The notes under the pieces were generated by a model that did no database searches, was not told the origin of the DNA, and saw only the letters and a program-made list of their open reading frames with translations. A program made the translations under genes and the position numbers. From JALYUA01 sp038239305 (lineage in GTDB: Bacteria > Acidobacteriota > Thermoanaerobaculia > UBA5066 > Gp7-AA6): 64,000 nucleotides of DNA. The stretch lies in the NCBI GenBank assembly GCA_038239305.1, contig JBBSEW010000009.1, positions 1-64,000 on the forward strand. The letters run 5' to 3'. This document shows positions 51,560 to 60,741 of the stretch, piece after piece (position 1 is the first letter of the stretch; each line of letters opens with the position of its first letter).

Positions 51560-54106
51560 ATGATGAGGAAGAGCCCGCAGATTCTCCGTTCCGATCGATC
51601 GGAACCGGCGTGGACGCCGGCCCGTTCGGTTTTCGTCGTCCTGCTGCTCGCGCTGGCCGGGCTCGGATTCGGTGGTCCGGCGCACGCCCAGAGCGTGCCC
51701 GAGCCAGCGGAGCTCGGTTCCGCCGACGACACGGCGAGCGTCGAGAAGACCACCGTGGAGCCAGAGGTCAAGTCCGTCGCCAGGACGGCCGGGACCCTGT
51801 CCACCACGTCGGTCAGCCAGGTCGCTTCCATCCTTCCCGCCTCCGGCGGCGCGTCGGGAGGCGGCTTGAGCATCCTCCGCGGCAACTTCTTCCAGGCGGG
51901 CGCCACCGTCAAGGTCGGCGGCGCCGCGGCCGGAGTCGTCGCCATTCCGAGCGGCACGCAGATCAACGTCGCGATTCCCGCGCTTCCGGCGGGCACCCTG
52001 AACGACGTCATCGTGACGAACCCGAACGGGCGCATAGGCTCGCTGCCCGAAGCGTTCTTCTCGAACTTCACGGACGTTCCCTTCAACGATCCGAACCACG
52101 ACTTCGTGGAGCAGCTCGTCCGGATGAAGGTGACGGCCGGCATCGGGGGCGGCAACTACGGCCCCGGGCAGGGTGTCACCCGCGGACAGATGGCGGTTTT
52201 CCTCGTCAAAGCGAAATACGGGCCGAACTTCGTCCCGCCGCCCGCCAAGGGAACCATTTTCGCCGACGTTCCCATCGGTGCTTTTGCGGCCGCCTACATC
52301 GAACAGATCTACAACGACGGGATCACGGCCGGCTGCGGAGGCGGAAACTACTGCTCGGCCTCGTCGATCACCCTCGAGCAGATGGCGGTCTTCATCCTGC
52401 GCAGCTCGCACGGAATTTCGTACGTGCCGCCCGCGCCGACCGGCGTGTTCTCCGACCTCCCGACGACGAGCGGCTTCGCTCCGTGGGGCGAGCAGGTCAA
52501 CCGTGAAGGAGTCTTCACGGGAATCGGCGGCGGGAAGTTCGGAACCGGAACCGTGACCTCCCGCGCGGTCATGGCGAGCATGATCGTCCGCGCCTTCCAG
52601 GAGCCGGATGTCGTCCGCTTCCTGCAGCAGGCGAGCTGGGGACCGACGAGCACCCTGATCCAGACGGTCCAGGCCCTCGGGATCAAGGGCTGGCTCCAGT
52701 CGCAGTTCTCGACACCCTCGGGCGGATGGCCGACGCTCACCCTCTTCCCCTCCAACGTGTCGGGAAGCTGCAACTCGACCTGCCAGCGCGACAACTACTC
52801 CATGTATCCGCTGCAGAACAAGTTCTTCACGAAGGCGATGTACGACGGTGACCAGCTCCGGCAGCGGGTGGTCTTCGCGCTCCACCAGATTCTCGTCATC
52901 TCGGGCAGGGACATCCAGCAGCCGAGCTGGGTCTCGCCGTACCTCAAGATCCTCGACGCCAACGCGTTCGGGAACTACCGCGACATCCTTTTCCAGCTGA
53001 CCTACAACCCGGGCATGGGTTCGTACCTCAACATGTCCACCAGCACGAAGTTCAACCCGAACGAGAACTACGGCCGCGAGATCAACCAGCTCTTCTCGGT
53101 CGGCCTGAACCTCATCAATCCCGACGGCACTGACATCCTCGACGGAAACGGGGATTCGATTGACACGTACACCCAGACGACGATCGACAATTTCGCGCTG
53201 GTCTTCACGGGTTTCTACATCGCGAATGCGGCTCCGGGAACGCCCGATTACATCTCCCCCATGTCCTTGAATGCCGGCAACCACGACACGGGCACGAAAG
53301 CGCTCCTGAACGGTTTCACTCTGTCCGCCGGACAGACCGGGGACGCGGATGTCAGCCAGGCGATCGACAACATCTTCGGTCATCCGAACCTCGGACCGTT
53401 CGTCAGCCACCACCTGATCACCGAGCTGGTCACGTCGAACCCCAGCCCTGGTTACATCGAGCGCGTGGCGAACATCTTCAATGACGACGGGACCGGCGTC
53501 CGCGGCAACCTCCAGGCGGTCGTCCAGGCGATCCTTCTCGATCCGGAGGCCCGCGGCTCTTCCAAGAGCGATCCGATCTACGGGCAGCTCAAGGAGCCGG
53601 CCGTTTTCATGAACCAGATCCTGCGGGCGTTCGACGCGAAGTCAGCCAATCTCGCAACCGCCAGCGACGGCGTCCTGAACGGCCAGGCTCAGGCGATGTC
53701 GCAGGACATCTTCCAGCCGCCGACGGTGTTCAACTACTACCCCGCGGACTTCGTCGTTCCGGGCACCACGAATGTGTCGGGCCCCGAGTACGGCATCTAC
53801 ACGGCGACGGAAGCGCTGCGCCGGGCCAATTTCGTCAACACGATGGTCTTCTCGACCATCCCGGTCGGGACCAACAGCCCGAACGGAACGGCTCTCGACT
53901 TCTCGAAGTACCTTCCCCTGTCCCCGAACGCTCCGGCGCTCGTGGCCGAGCTCAACCGGATCCTCATGTACAACAGCATGTCGACGCAGATGCAGCAGAC
54001 GATCATCGACGCCGTCAATGCGATCCCGGCGACGAGCGGAGCCCTTCGCGTCAAGCAGGCGGTCTATCTCATAGCGTCATCCTCGCAGTTTCAGGTAAAG
54101 AGGTAA
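51560..54106 (+). CDS. Secreted DUF1800 protein with N-terminal TIG domain and three SLH-like repeats
   Basis: 848 residues from the first of two consecutive ATGs (51560), with a signal peptide (RSVFVVLLLALAGLGFGGPAHA). A TIG domain (about 80-167) is followed by three SLH-like repeats (about 167-347). The first is EQLVRMKVTAGIGGGNYGPG, the second carries TAGCGGGNYCS, and the third is FTGIGGGKFGTG. The Cys pair survives only in the middle unit. The rest is DUF1800: QASWGPTSTLIQTVQALG, RQRVVFALHQILVISG, NPNENYGREINQLFSVGL, GHPNLGPFVSHHLITELV. DUF1800 and DUF1501 proteins are typically encoded side by side, as here, and are thought to act together outside the cytoplasm; the reaction is not established. 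SLH units sit before the DUF1800 domain rather than at the C-terminus as in neighbours. Confidence 0.87.
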   Translation: MMRKSPQILRSDRSEPAWTPARSVFVVLLLALAGLGFGGPAHAQSVPEPAELGSADDTASVEKTTVEPEVKSVARTAGTLSTTSVSQVASILPASGGASGGGLSILRGNFFQAGATVKVGGAAAGVVAIPSGTQINVAIPALPAGTLNDVIVTNPNGRIGSLPEAFFSNFTDVPFNDPNHDFVEQLVRMKVTAGIGGGNYGPGQGVTRGQMAVFLVKAKYGPNFVPPPAKGTIFADVPIGAFAAAYIEQIYNDGITAGCGGGNYCSASSITLEQMAVFILRSSHGISYVPPAPTGVFSDLPTTSGFAPWGEQVNREGVFTGIGGGKFGTGTVTSRAVMASMIVRAFQEPDVVRFLQQASWGPTSTLIQTVQALGIKGWLQSQFSTPSGGWPTLTLFPSNVSGSCNSTCQRDNYSMYPLQNKFFTKAMYDGDQLRQRVVFALHQILVISGRDIQQPSWVSPYLKILDANAFGNYRDILFQLTYNPGMGSYLNMSTSTKFNPNENYGREINQLFSVGLNLINPDGTDILDGNGDSIDTYTQTTIDNFALVFTGFYIANAAPGTPDYISPMSLNAGNHDTGTKALLNGFTLSAGQTGDADVSQAIDNIFGHPNLGPFVSHHLITELVTSNPSPGYIERVANIFNDDGTGVRGNLQAVVQAILLDPEARGSSKSDPIYGQLKEPAVFMNQILRAFDAKSANLATASDGVLNGQAQAMSQDIFQPPTVFNYYPADFVVPGTTNVSGPEYGIYTATEALRRANFVNTMVFSTIPVGTNSPNGTALDFSKYLPLSPNAPALVAELNRILMYNSMSTQMQQTIIDAVNAIPATSGALRVKQAVYLIASSSQFQVKR

Positions 54107-54109
54107 GCG

Positions 54110-55579
54110 ATGAAAACCGGAAACAACGGCTCGACCCGCAGAGACTTCTTCGTCCGCACGAGCTGCGCCGCACTTTCGGCATCGGCCCTCTCGGCCGGAG
54201 TTCGCAAGCTCGGCCTCGTGAACATGTTCGCCCAGGACGCGGTCGCGGCGGGATCCGCGCCCACGAGCTATAAGGCGCTCGTGTGCGTCTTTCTGTCGGG
54301 CGGTAACGACTCCAACAACATGGTCGTCCCGACCGACACGACCCGATACAACCAGTACTCGGCCGTTCGGAACGCGGCGGGTCTCGCCATCCCGAAGGCC
54401 AATCTCCTTCCGATCAACACGTCCGCCACCGGTACCTTCGGCCTGCATCCGTCTCTGGGTACGGCCTTCCCGGCTGCTCCGGCGACGGCGTATCCGAATC
54501 TTCAGTCGCTCTATACCTCCGGTAAGGCCGCCGTCGTGACGAACGTCGGCTCGCTCGTGCAACCGTTGACCAAGGCGCAGTATCAGGCGGGCGCGCCGCG
54601 TCCTTTCCAGCTCTTTTCCCACTCCGACCAGGTCCGGCAGCAGATGACGGACAATCCGTTCACCCCGATCCAGAACGGGTGGGGCGGACGCCTCGCCGAC
54701 CGTCTCGTCTCCTTGAACGCCGGCTCGAGCTTCCCGATGGTCACCTCCATTGCGGGCAGCGCGGTCTTCGGAGTCGGCCTGAGCACGCGGCCGCTCGCGA
54801 TCGGAACGGGCGCCCTCAATCAGGTGCTCGTGTTGAACGGCTTCACGACCTCCGCGGCGGACGTCGCCCGCAAGAACGCTTTCGACACGCTCCGCACGAT
54901 CGACCGCCAGGCGACGCTGATCGCTTCGACGAGCGACATCACGCAGCAGGCGCTCGACATCAAGGGAGCGCTCACCACCGATCCCACGCTGACCACGGTG
55001 TTCCCCAACAGCGGTATCGGCAACCAGCTCAAGCAGGTCGCCAAGGTGATGAAGCTCAACCAGACGAGCCCCGCGCTCAGCCTGAACCGCCAGATCTTCT
55101 TCACGCAGCTCGGTGGATTCGACACGCATACCAACGAGATCAGCGGGCACAACAATCTGTACACGCAGCTCGGCCAGGCGCTCGCCGCGTTCCATCAGGC
55201 GACCGTCGAGCTCGGCATCGAGGCCAACGTCACGACTTTCACCCTGTCCGACTTCAGCCGTACCTTCGCCCCGTCGGGCCAGGGAGCGGGAGTCGTCGGG
55301 ACCGATCATGCGTGGGGCGGCCACCACTTCGTGATGGGCGGCTCCGTCATCGGCGGAAACTTCTACGGAACGCCGGGCGGTAACGGCACGCTCTTCCCCG
55401 AGCTCACGCTGAGCAGCATCGACAGTGTCGACAACCGGGGGCGCTGGATTCCGTCGACAGCCCTCGATTCCTACACCGCGACTCTCGCGACCTGGTTCGG
55501 CCTGCCGACGGCAGACCTCCCGATCGTGTTCCCGCTCATCAATCACTTCACGACCAAGAACCTCGGATTCCTGGGGTGA
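54110..55579 (+). CDS. DUF1501 protein with Tat-type signal
   Basis: 489 residues. The twin-arginine motif STRRDFFVRTSCAALSASAL predicts export of a folded protein. The DUF1501 body carries KALVCVFLSGGNDSNNMVVP, LHPSLGTAF (a sulfatase-like metal region), and DHAWGGHHFVMGGSVIGG towards the end. The family belongs to the alkaline-phosphatase superfamily by fold, but no sulfatase Cys/Ser motif is evident and activity is unproven. Its ATG lies 3 bases after the DUF1800 stop, with AAAGAGG inside the upstream gene. Its stop overlaps the GTG start of the cupredoxin gene. The three genes form a tight operon. Confidence 0.88.
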   Translation: MKTGNNGSTRRDFFVRTSCAALSASALSAGVRKLGLVNMFAQDAVAAGSAPTSYKALVCVFLSGGNDSNNMVVPTDTTRYNQYSAVRNAAGLAIPKANLLPINTSATGTFGLHPSLGTAFPAAPATAYPNLQSLYTSGKAAVVTNVGSLVQPLTKAQYQAGAPRPFQLFSHSDQVRQQMTDNPFTPIQNGWGGRLADRLVSLNAGSSFPMVTSIAGSAVFGVGLSTRPLAIGTGALNQVLVLNGFTTSAADVARKNAFDTLRTIDRQATLIASTSDITQQALDIKGALTTDPTLTTVFPNSGIGNQLKQVAKVMKLNQTSPALSLNRQIFFTQLGGFDTHTNEISGHNNLYTQLGQALAAFHQATVELGIEANVTTFTLSDFSRTFAPSGQGAGVVGTDHAWGGHHFVMGGSVIGGNFYGTPGGNGTLFPELTLSSIDSVDNRGRWIPSTALDSYTATLATWFGLPTADLPIVFPLINHFTTKNLGFLG

Positions 55580-56304
55580 AATGGCTCGGATCGGGCGGGC
55601 AGAGAGGAACCGACAGGGCCGGAAGGGCGCTGGGGCTGGGACTCGTCTCAGCCCTGGCGTACCTGATCGCCTGTTCGGACAGCAACGGGCCGACCGCGCC
55701 CCGCACGGGTTCCGGGGCGACGGCTGAGGAGCCGACCGTCATCGCGCGCATGCCGATCCTGCGCGTCACGCGGGACTACCACTCGATCTTCCTCGTCACC
55801 CCGACCCGGACGCCGACCCATCACGGAGCGAGCACGGCGACGCCGACGCCTCGAGGCCCGTCCGCCACGCCGACGCCCACACCGACAGCGACGGCCACAC
55901 CGACTCCGACTCCGACGCCGACTCCCGCCTTCACGATCGTGCGGCTGAGGGCCGTCAGCTGGGAGTGGGATTTCTACGGGCCCAATGCCCAGCTCGGGCC
56001 TCCCTATCCCGGCTTCAACCAGATCACGATCAAGAAGGGACAGCTCTACGAGCTTCACGCCTTTAACGGGGGTCCGGTCCCCGACCCCGGCGTCGCGCCG
56101 CACGTTTTCTCCGGGCAGCCGGGTCTCGGATTGAATGCGGCCACGCTCGTGAGCCTGGACGGCGGCGGCACCGAGTACGTCCAGCAATTCCGGCCGATGA
56201 CCACGGGCACGTTCTTCTTCAACTGCGGTGACACCGGCTGCAGCACCGGCGACATCTCCCGCCAGCACGACCAGATGTTCGGCGCGTTCGTCGTGACGAA
56301 CTGA
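55576..56304 (+). CDS. Cupredoxin-like lipoprotein with Thr/Pro linker
   Basis: 242 residues from the GTG overlapping the DUF1501 stop (GTGA). Lipobox YLIAC predicts a lipid-anchored protein. A Thr/Pro linker (about 80-118, PTPTPTATATPTPTPTPTP) sets a beta-sandwich domain away from the membrane. The C-terminal ligand region is FFFNCGDTGCSTGDISRQHD then QMFGAFVV, with an upstream His in GVAPHVFSG: the Cys/Cys/His/Met set of cupredoxins, in CuA-like order but with wider Cys-His spacing. It may be a blue-copper electron carrier for the operon; redox role inferred. Confidence 0.78.
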   Translation: MKWLGSGGQRGTDRAGRALGLGLVSALAYLIACSDSNGPTAPRTGSGATAEEPTVIARMPILRVTRDYHSIFLVTPTRTPTHHGASTATPTPRGPSATPTPTPTATATPTPTPTPTPAFTIVRLRAVSWEWDFYGPNAQLGPPYPGFNQITIKKGQLYELHAFNGGPVPDPGVAPHVFSGQPGLGLNAATLVSLDGGGTEYVQQFRPMTTGTFFFNCGDTGCSTGDISRQHDQMFGAFVVTN

Positions 56305-56308
56305 CGAA

Positions 56309-57913
56309 CTAGAGCCGGATCCCTTCCTCGACGGAAGGGGAAGAGGCCGGGAGTCGGCGGAGCTTCCGCGCGACCACCCCGAGAAGAATCACTCCTGCCG
56401 CCAGGCTGAGTCCACCGAGGGTCCGGATCCAGGAAACGTCCTCCCGCTCCGGGTTCTCCCCGATCGCGCGGAGCCACAACGACTGGGACGAGGCATACGG
56501 GCGCAGATCCACCCGCCTCCACTCGGGGGCGACCGGGTGCTGAAAATCCCATGGCCGCTCGGGACGGAGATAGTCCGGCTCCGTGGCGCGTCCTCTCGCC
56601 TTTCGCAGCCACACCTCGAGGAGACGCTCCTGGAACCGCACGTGGTTCCACGCCGGGTCGCCCTGAAAGGATTCGAGCGTCATCGAGGTGGTCGCGGATG
56701 CCACCTCGCCCATTTTTCCGTAGTAGAAGAAGACGCCGAGAAACGAGACGGCGAGACCGAGCGCCGTCGCCCCGAGCACCGGCAGCTCTCTGCGGAATCG
56801 AAACGTTCGGTATCGCATCGCCACCGCGAGGCAGAGAACGGCCGGCGCCACCGCGGAATGGAGATATCGGGGTCCCCACGTCTCGTCCGACCACATCTCG
56901 AGAAACGAGAGCGCGCCGGCCAGACTGCCCAGGGTGAGCAGGGCGAAAACGGCAACGGGGCGGTCCCGCCGCCATGCAGCGGGAATCGCGGCGACTCCCA
57001 GGATCGCGAGAGGCGCATACACGATCAGGCCCTTGTTCGGAGAAAGAAGCAGCCCGAGAAGATTGAAGAACGGGGAGCCGACATCGTGAACGAGCCACTG
57101 CCTCGCGAAGTCGGGCATGCCCCCGAATCGCGCCCAGGCGAGGGCTCGAAAATGATCGTTGACGGCGAAAAGGGAGGCCGCAATCGCCGCGGCGACGGTG
57201 AGCTTCGCGTAGGGGATCGGAAGGGTGCGGGAGGCCGCGGGCGCGCGGAAAAAATATCGCCAGAAGAGATACGCCACGGGCGGTGCCAGCAGAAAACTGC
57301 CGGACTTGGAGGCCAGGGCGATTCCCGCGCACGCGCCGAAGATTGCCGCCCGCGGCCAGGTCGGAGGCTTCCGGGCTTCCAGGGCGAGGAAGCCCGCGAG
57401 CAGGAGAAAGAACGACTGGGTGGTCTCCAGGCCGATGTACGCGTAGGGCCACATCATCGTCCCGAATCCCGCCGCCAGGGCGAGCGCGAATCCCCGTCTC
57501 CGGCTGGACGCCCGGAGCGAGCACCACACGAAGAGGAGCGTGACGATCGCGGTCGTCATGAGCACGGGTTGAAGCGAGAGCCAGTGGTCTTCCCAGGGCT
57601 CGCTCGATCCGTGCACGAGACGCCCCGCGGCGACGAACGGGCACTGAAACGCCAGACCCACGACGCCGTTGCGGGACCACACAACGGGGAGTCGCATACC
57701 TCCGGCCCGCTCAGACGCGTCCCCGATGAGCTGGCGGCACGTCGCCATCTCCTCCCGGACGTATCCCATCATCGAGTCCCGCAGGGGCGAGAAGGACATG
57801 TAGATGCTCGCCAGCCCGATGAAAAAAAGGACCGCCAGCCGAGCGGGAACCCTCGCCTCTCCGGCCTCATCGCCGGACGCGTGGTCTGTTTCGGCCGCGG
57901 AGGCGGCGTCCAA
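56309..57913 (-). CDS. Polytopic membrane protein, GT-C-like
   Basis: 534 residues from the TTG at 57913, chosen because AGGAGGC lies 8 bases upstream and the gene then follows the amidohydrolase stop by 11 bases. About ten spans (AVLFFIGLASIYMSF; FALALAAGFGTMMWPYAYIG; SFFLLLAGFLALE; and others), with loops SPLRDSMMGYVREEM and DETWGPRYLHSAVAPAVLC. The pattern resembles lipid-carrier-dependent glycosyltransferases of the ArnT/PMT type, but the catalytic acid is not certain. A long in-frame extension into the amidohydrolase gene is only shadow coding. Convergent with the cupredoxin gene, 4 bases apart. Confidence 0.68.
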   Translation of the reverse strand: MDAASAAETDHASGDEAGEARVPARLAVLFFIGLASIYMSFSPLRDSMMGYVREEMATCRQLIGDASERAGGMRLPVVWSRNGVVGLAFQCPFVAAGRLVHGSSEPWEDHWLSLQPVLMTTAIVTLLFVWCSLRASSRRRGFALALAAGFGTMMWPYAYIGLETTQSFFLLLAGFLALEARKPPTWPRAAIFGACAGIALASKSGSFLLAPPVAYLFWRYFFRAPAASRTLPIPYAKLTVAAAIAASLFAVNDHFRALAWARFGGMPDFARQWLVHDVGSPFFNLLGLLLSPNKGLIVYAPLAILGVAAIPAAWRRDRPVAVFALLTLGSLAGALSFLEMWSDETWGPRYLHSAVAPAVLCLAVAMRYRTFRFRRELPVLGATALGLAVSFLGVFFYYGKMGEVASATTSMTLESFQGDPAWNHVRFQERLLEVWLRKARGRATEPDYLRPERPWDFQHPVAPEWRRVDLRPYASSQSLWLRAIGENPEREDVSWIRTLGGLSLAAGVILLGVVARKLRRLPASSPSVEEGIRL

Positions 57914-57924
57914 CGAACCGCCTC

Positions 57925-59274
57925 CTACCGCTTTGCGCCGGCGGAGTCTCCGCGATAGATCTTGCCGCCCTTCATGACGAAGGAGACGGACTCGGTCACG
58001 TGAATGTCTTTCAGAGGGTCCCCGGGAACGGCCACGATGTCGGCTTCTTTCCCCTTCTCGAGCGTGCCGATCAGGCTGCCCAGCCCGAGCAGGTCCGCGG
58101 CGGTCGCCGTCGTCCGGAGGGCGGCAGCCGGCGTCATTCCGAGGCTCACCATCAATCCGAATTCGCGGGCGGAGAGCTCGTGCGGGGCGACCGCGGCGTC
58201 GGTGCCGAACGCAATGCGGACTCCGCTCTTGACCGCGCGGCGAAAGGCGTCCGAGCGCGCGGCGACGGCCGCCCGAGCCTTCGCGGCGATCTCGGGAGGA
58301 AGCTTGTCCGCTTTGGCGAGAACCCACTCGCCCGCCAGAAGCGTCGGCACGAGATATGTCCCCTTCGCCTTCATGAGCGCGAGAGTCTCCTCGGTGAGGA
58401 ACGAACCGTGCTCGATCGAGTCGACGCCGGCGCGCACGGCGGCACGCGACGCGCCGTCGGGATGCGAGTGGGCCGCCACCTTCCGACCGAGCCGGTGCGC
58501 CTCGTCGACGATCGCGGCCAGCTCTCCATCCGTGAGCTGTGCGGCGCCGAGATCGTCGCCGAGCGAGAGAACCCCTCCGGACGCGCACACCTTGATGACG
58601 TCCGCGCCGTATTTCACCTGCTGCCGGACGGCCTCGCGGGCTTCGACCTCGCCGTGGAGAATGCCTTCCGCGACACCGCGGTCCTTCCCGAAAGTGCCCG
58701 GCGGAAACCCGGTCTGGTCGCAGTGGCCTCCGGTCGCGCCGAGCGCGTACCGGGAAACCAGCATCCGCGGGCCGTCCGTCCAGCCGTTGCGGATCGCGTT
58801 GCGCAACCCGATGTCGATGTCGTCGGACGCGCCCACGTTGCGCACCGTAGTGAAGCCGGCCATGAGTGTCTTGCGGGCGAACGTCGCTCCGAGGAGTGTC
58901 TGCTCCGGAACGGAACGCCGCAGACCCTGGTAGAAATCGTTCAGCCAGTTGTCCGTCGCCTCGCCCGTCATGTGTGTGTGCGAGTCGATGAAGCCCGGCA
59001 GCAGGGTGACGTCTCCGAGGTCCTGCACGCTCGCACCGGGAGGAATCGCGAGTCCCGATCCGGCCTCGCGGATCTTCGACCCCTCGATGATCACGACCGC
59101 GTTCTCGAGCATCCGGTCCGAACGGCCATCGAAGAGTCGCGCGGCCTTCAGAACGACCACGGGGGCCGCGGCCGCCGCCGGAGCGGGCGCGGCGCTGCCG
59201 GCCGGCTGGGCGAGAAGAACGGCGGCCAGGGCTCCGCCGGCGAACGAGAGGATCGAGGCTCGGGACTTGTTCAT
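57925..59274 (-). CDS. Secreted amidohydrolase (imidazolonepropionase-like metal hydrolase)
   Basis: 449 residues from the ATG at 59274, which opens a signal peptide (ASILSFAGGALAAVLLAQ). The TIM-barrel amidohydrolase motifs are complete: GFIDSHTHM (first metal His pair), VKYGADVIKVCASGGVLS (metal-bridging Lys), AHSHPDG, SIEHGSF, and FGTDAAV (catalytic Asp). Members of this subfamily in secreted form often cleave Xaa-Pro or other small amides; the substrate here is unknown. It lies between the permease upstream and the membrane GT-C-like protein 11 bases downstream, so the three may be cotranscribed. Confidence 0.88.
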   Translation of the reverse strand: MNKSRASILSFAGGALAAVLLAQPAGSAAPAPAAAAAPVVVLKAARLFDGRSDRMLENAVVIIEGSKIREAGSGLAIPPGASVQDLGDVTLLPGFIDSHTHMTGEATDNWLNDFYQGLRRSVPEQTLLGATFARKTLMAGFTTVRNVGASDDIDIGLRNAIRNGWTDGPRMLVSRYALGATGGHCDQTGFPPGTFGKDRGVAEGILHGEVEAREAVRQQVKYGADVIKVCASGGVLSLGDDLGAAQLTDGELAAIVDEAHRLGRKVAAHSHPDGASRAAVRAGVDSIEHGSFLTEETLALMKAKGTYLVPTLLAGEWVLAKADKLPPEIAAKARAAVAARSDAFRRAVKSGVRIAFGTDAAVAPHELSAREFGLMVSLGMTPAAALRTTATAADLLGLGSLIGTLEKGKEADIVAVPGDPLKDIHVTESVSFVMKGGKIYRGDSAGAKR

Positions 59275-59344
59275 GGGGGCGCCTCCTGTTGTGAAAGGGG
59301 GTCCGGAGTGTTTCGTCCGACGAGTCTCCGTCGTGCGAACGGTC

Positions 59345-60595
59345 TCAGGAATCGGGGTTCGGGACGGCGGCGCCGCTCCGGGCAAAGTAGATGACGGCAC
59401 CGACAGCGAGCGCAATGGCGCCCGCCAGGAGCTGCTTGCCCGTAGCCTGAGAAAGGAATCCAAAACACATGATCAGGGCGAGGATCGGGATGAGGGGCCC
59501 GCCGGGAAGGCGGAAGCTGCGTTCGCTCTCCGGCATCTTGCGGCGGAGGACGGGAACCGCGGCGGCCGTGCCGATGTACGTCGCGAGGCGCGCGATCACG
59601 GACAGCTCGACGAGCTGGCGGAACGTGCCTGACAGGGCGAGCGGCAAGGCGATGGCCGTCTGCGTCCAGATGGCGATGGAGGGCGTCCGGTACGTCGGGT
59701 GGATCCGGGCGAGGATCCGCGGCAGCCGTCCCGTCTCGGCCAGCGCGTAGAGATACCGCGGGCCCGCGAGGATGGTGTTGTTGTTGGTCCCCAGCACAGA
59801 CAGCGCCGCGCCGATCGTGAGGATGAGACCGCCCACGGGCCCCAGGATCAGGCGTCCGGCGTCCGCGAGCGGAGTCTCCGATGCGCCGAGATTCGGAAGG
59901 AGCCCGATCGCGACCAGCTGCACGAGCGTGTAGATCGCGGTGACGATCAGGATCTGGGTCACGAGAGCGAAGGGCACGTCCCGTTTGGGGTTCCGGAATT
60001 CGCCGGCGGGCGCCGCCGTGTTCTCGAAGCCGGAATATGCAAAGAGGACGACGAGCGCCGCCGCTCCGAGCTTGTGCGCCTCGGGAATCGGCACGGGGAA
60101 GATCCTTCCCCAGGACACGAAGAAGAGGCCGACCGAAACGAGCAGCACGAGCGGGAGAATCTTGCCCCAGGTGAGGATCACGGCGGTCCGGGCGCCCGAG
60201 CGGATGCCCACTACGTTGATCGCCGAGAGAAGGAGAACCGGCACGACGATCATGAAGGAGCGGCCCCAGCCGGAATTCGCGCCCGGCCACAGAAAGCTCG
60301 CGACGCGAGCGAACCCGACCGAGAGACCGGCCACCGACGTGATGCGGGCGACCCACGTCATCCACCCGACTTCGAACCCCGCGAAATCGCCGAACGCGGC
60401 GCGCGTATAGACGTAGCCGCTGCCCGGGGTGTCGAAGAGGCTGCCCGCTTCCGCGAAGCACAGAACGAGGAGGAGGACGGCGACACCGGCCGCCAGGATC
60501 GCCCAGATGCTCGCGGCTCCAAGAAGCTCGGCAGCCTCCTTCGGGTTCGAGAGATACACACCGCTGCCGATGACGTCGTTCAACGCCAGGGCCAC
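59345..60595 (-). CDS. APC-superfamily amino acid permease
   Basis: 416 residues from a GTG at 60595; about 12 spans. The TM1 signature LNDVIGSGVYLSNPKEAAEL contains the unwound GSG region that binds the substrate amine. The in-frame codons before the GTG read GLLRAVSRWGIV, which looks like the conserved pre-TM1 helix of the family, so the true start may be earlier (no ATG/GTG in frame; CTG at 60661 is possible). Also seen: TPGSGYVYTRAAFGDFAGFE (TM3 region), LFAYSGFENTAAPAGEFRNP (TM6 kink). It imports or exchanges an amino acid. Placed upstream of the secreted amidohydrolase, it could take up that enzyme's product; inference. Confidence 0.85.
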   Translation of the reverse strand: MALALNDVIGSGVYLSNPKEAAELLGAASIWAILAAGVAVLLLVLCFAEAGSLFDTPGSGYVYTRAAFGDFAGFEVGWMTWVARITSVAGLSVGFARVASFLWPGANSGWGRSFMIVVPVLLLSAINVVGIRSGARTAVILTWGKILPLVLLVSVGLFFVSWGRIFPVPIPEAHKLGAAALVVLFAYSGFENTAAPAGEFRNPKRDVPFALVTQILIVTAIYTLVQLVAIGLLPNLGASETPLADAGRLILGPVGGLILTIGAALSVLGTNNNTILAGPRYLYALAETGRLPRILARIHPTYRTPSIAIWTQTAIALPLALSGTFRQLVELSVIARLATYIGTAAAVPVLRRKMPESERSFRLPGGPLIPILALIMCFGFLSQATGKQLLAGAIALAVGAVIYFARSGAAVPNPDS

Positions 60596-60741
60596 GATCC
60601 CCCATCGCGATACGGCGCGAAGAAGACCGGTTTTCGGATCCGCCGCGGGAGTGGAGCTCAGAATGCCGCGATTCTGTCTCGCCCCGGAGCCGCGATCAAT
60701 GGAATTCGGACGCTTGAGGGAGTGCGCTGCGAGTGAGGAGG

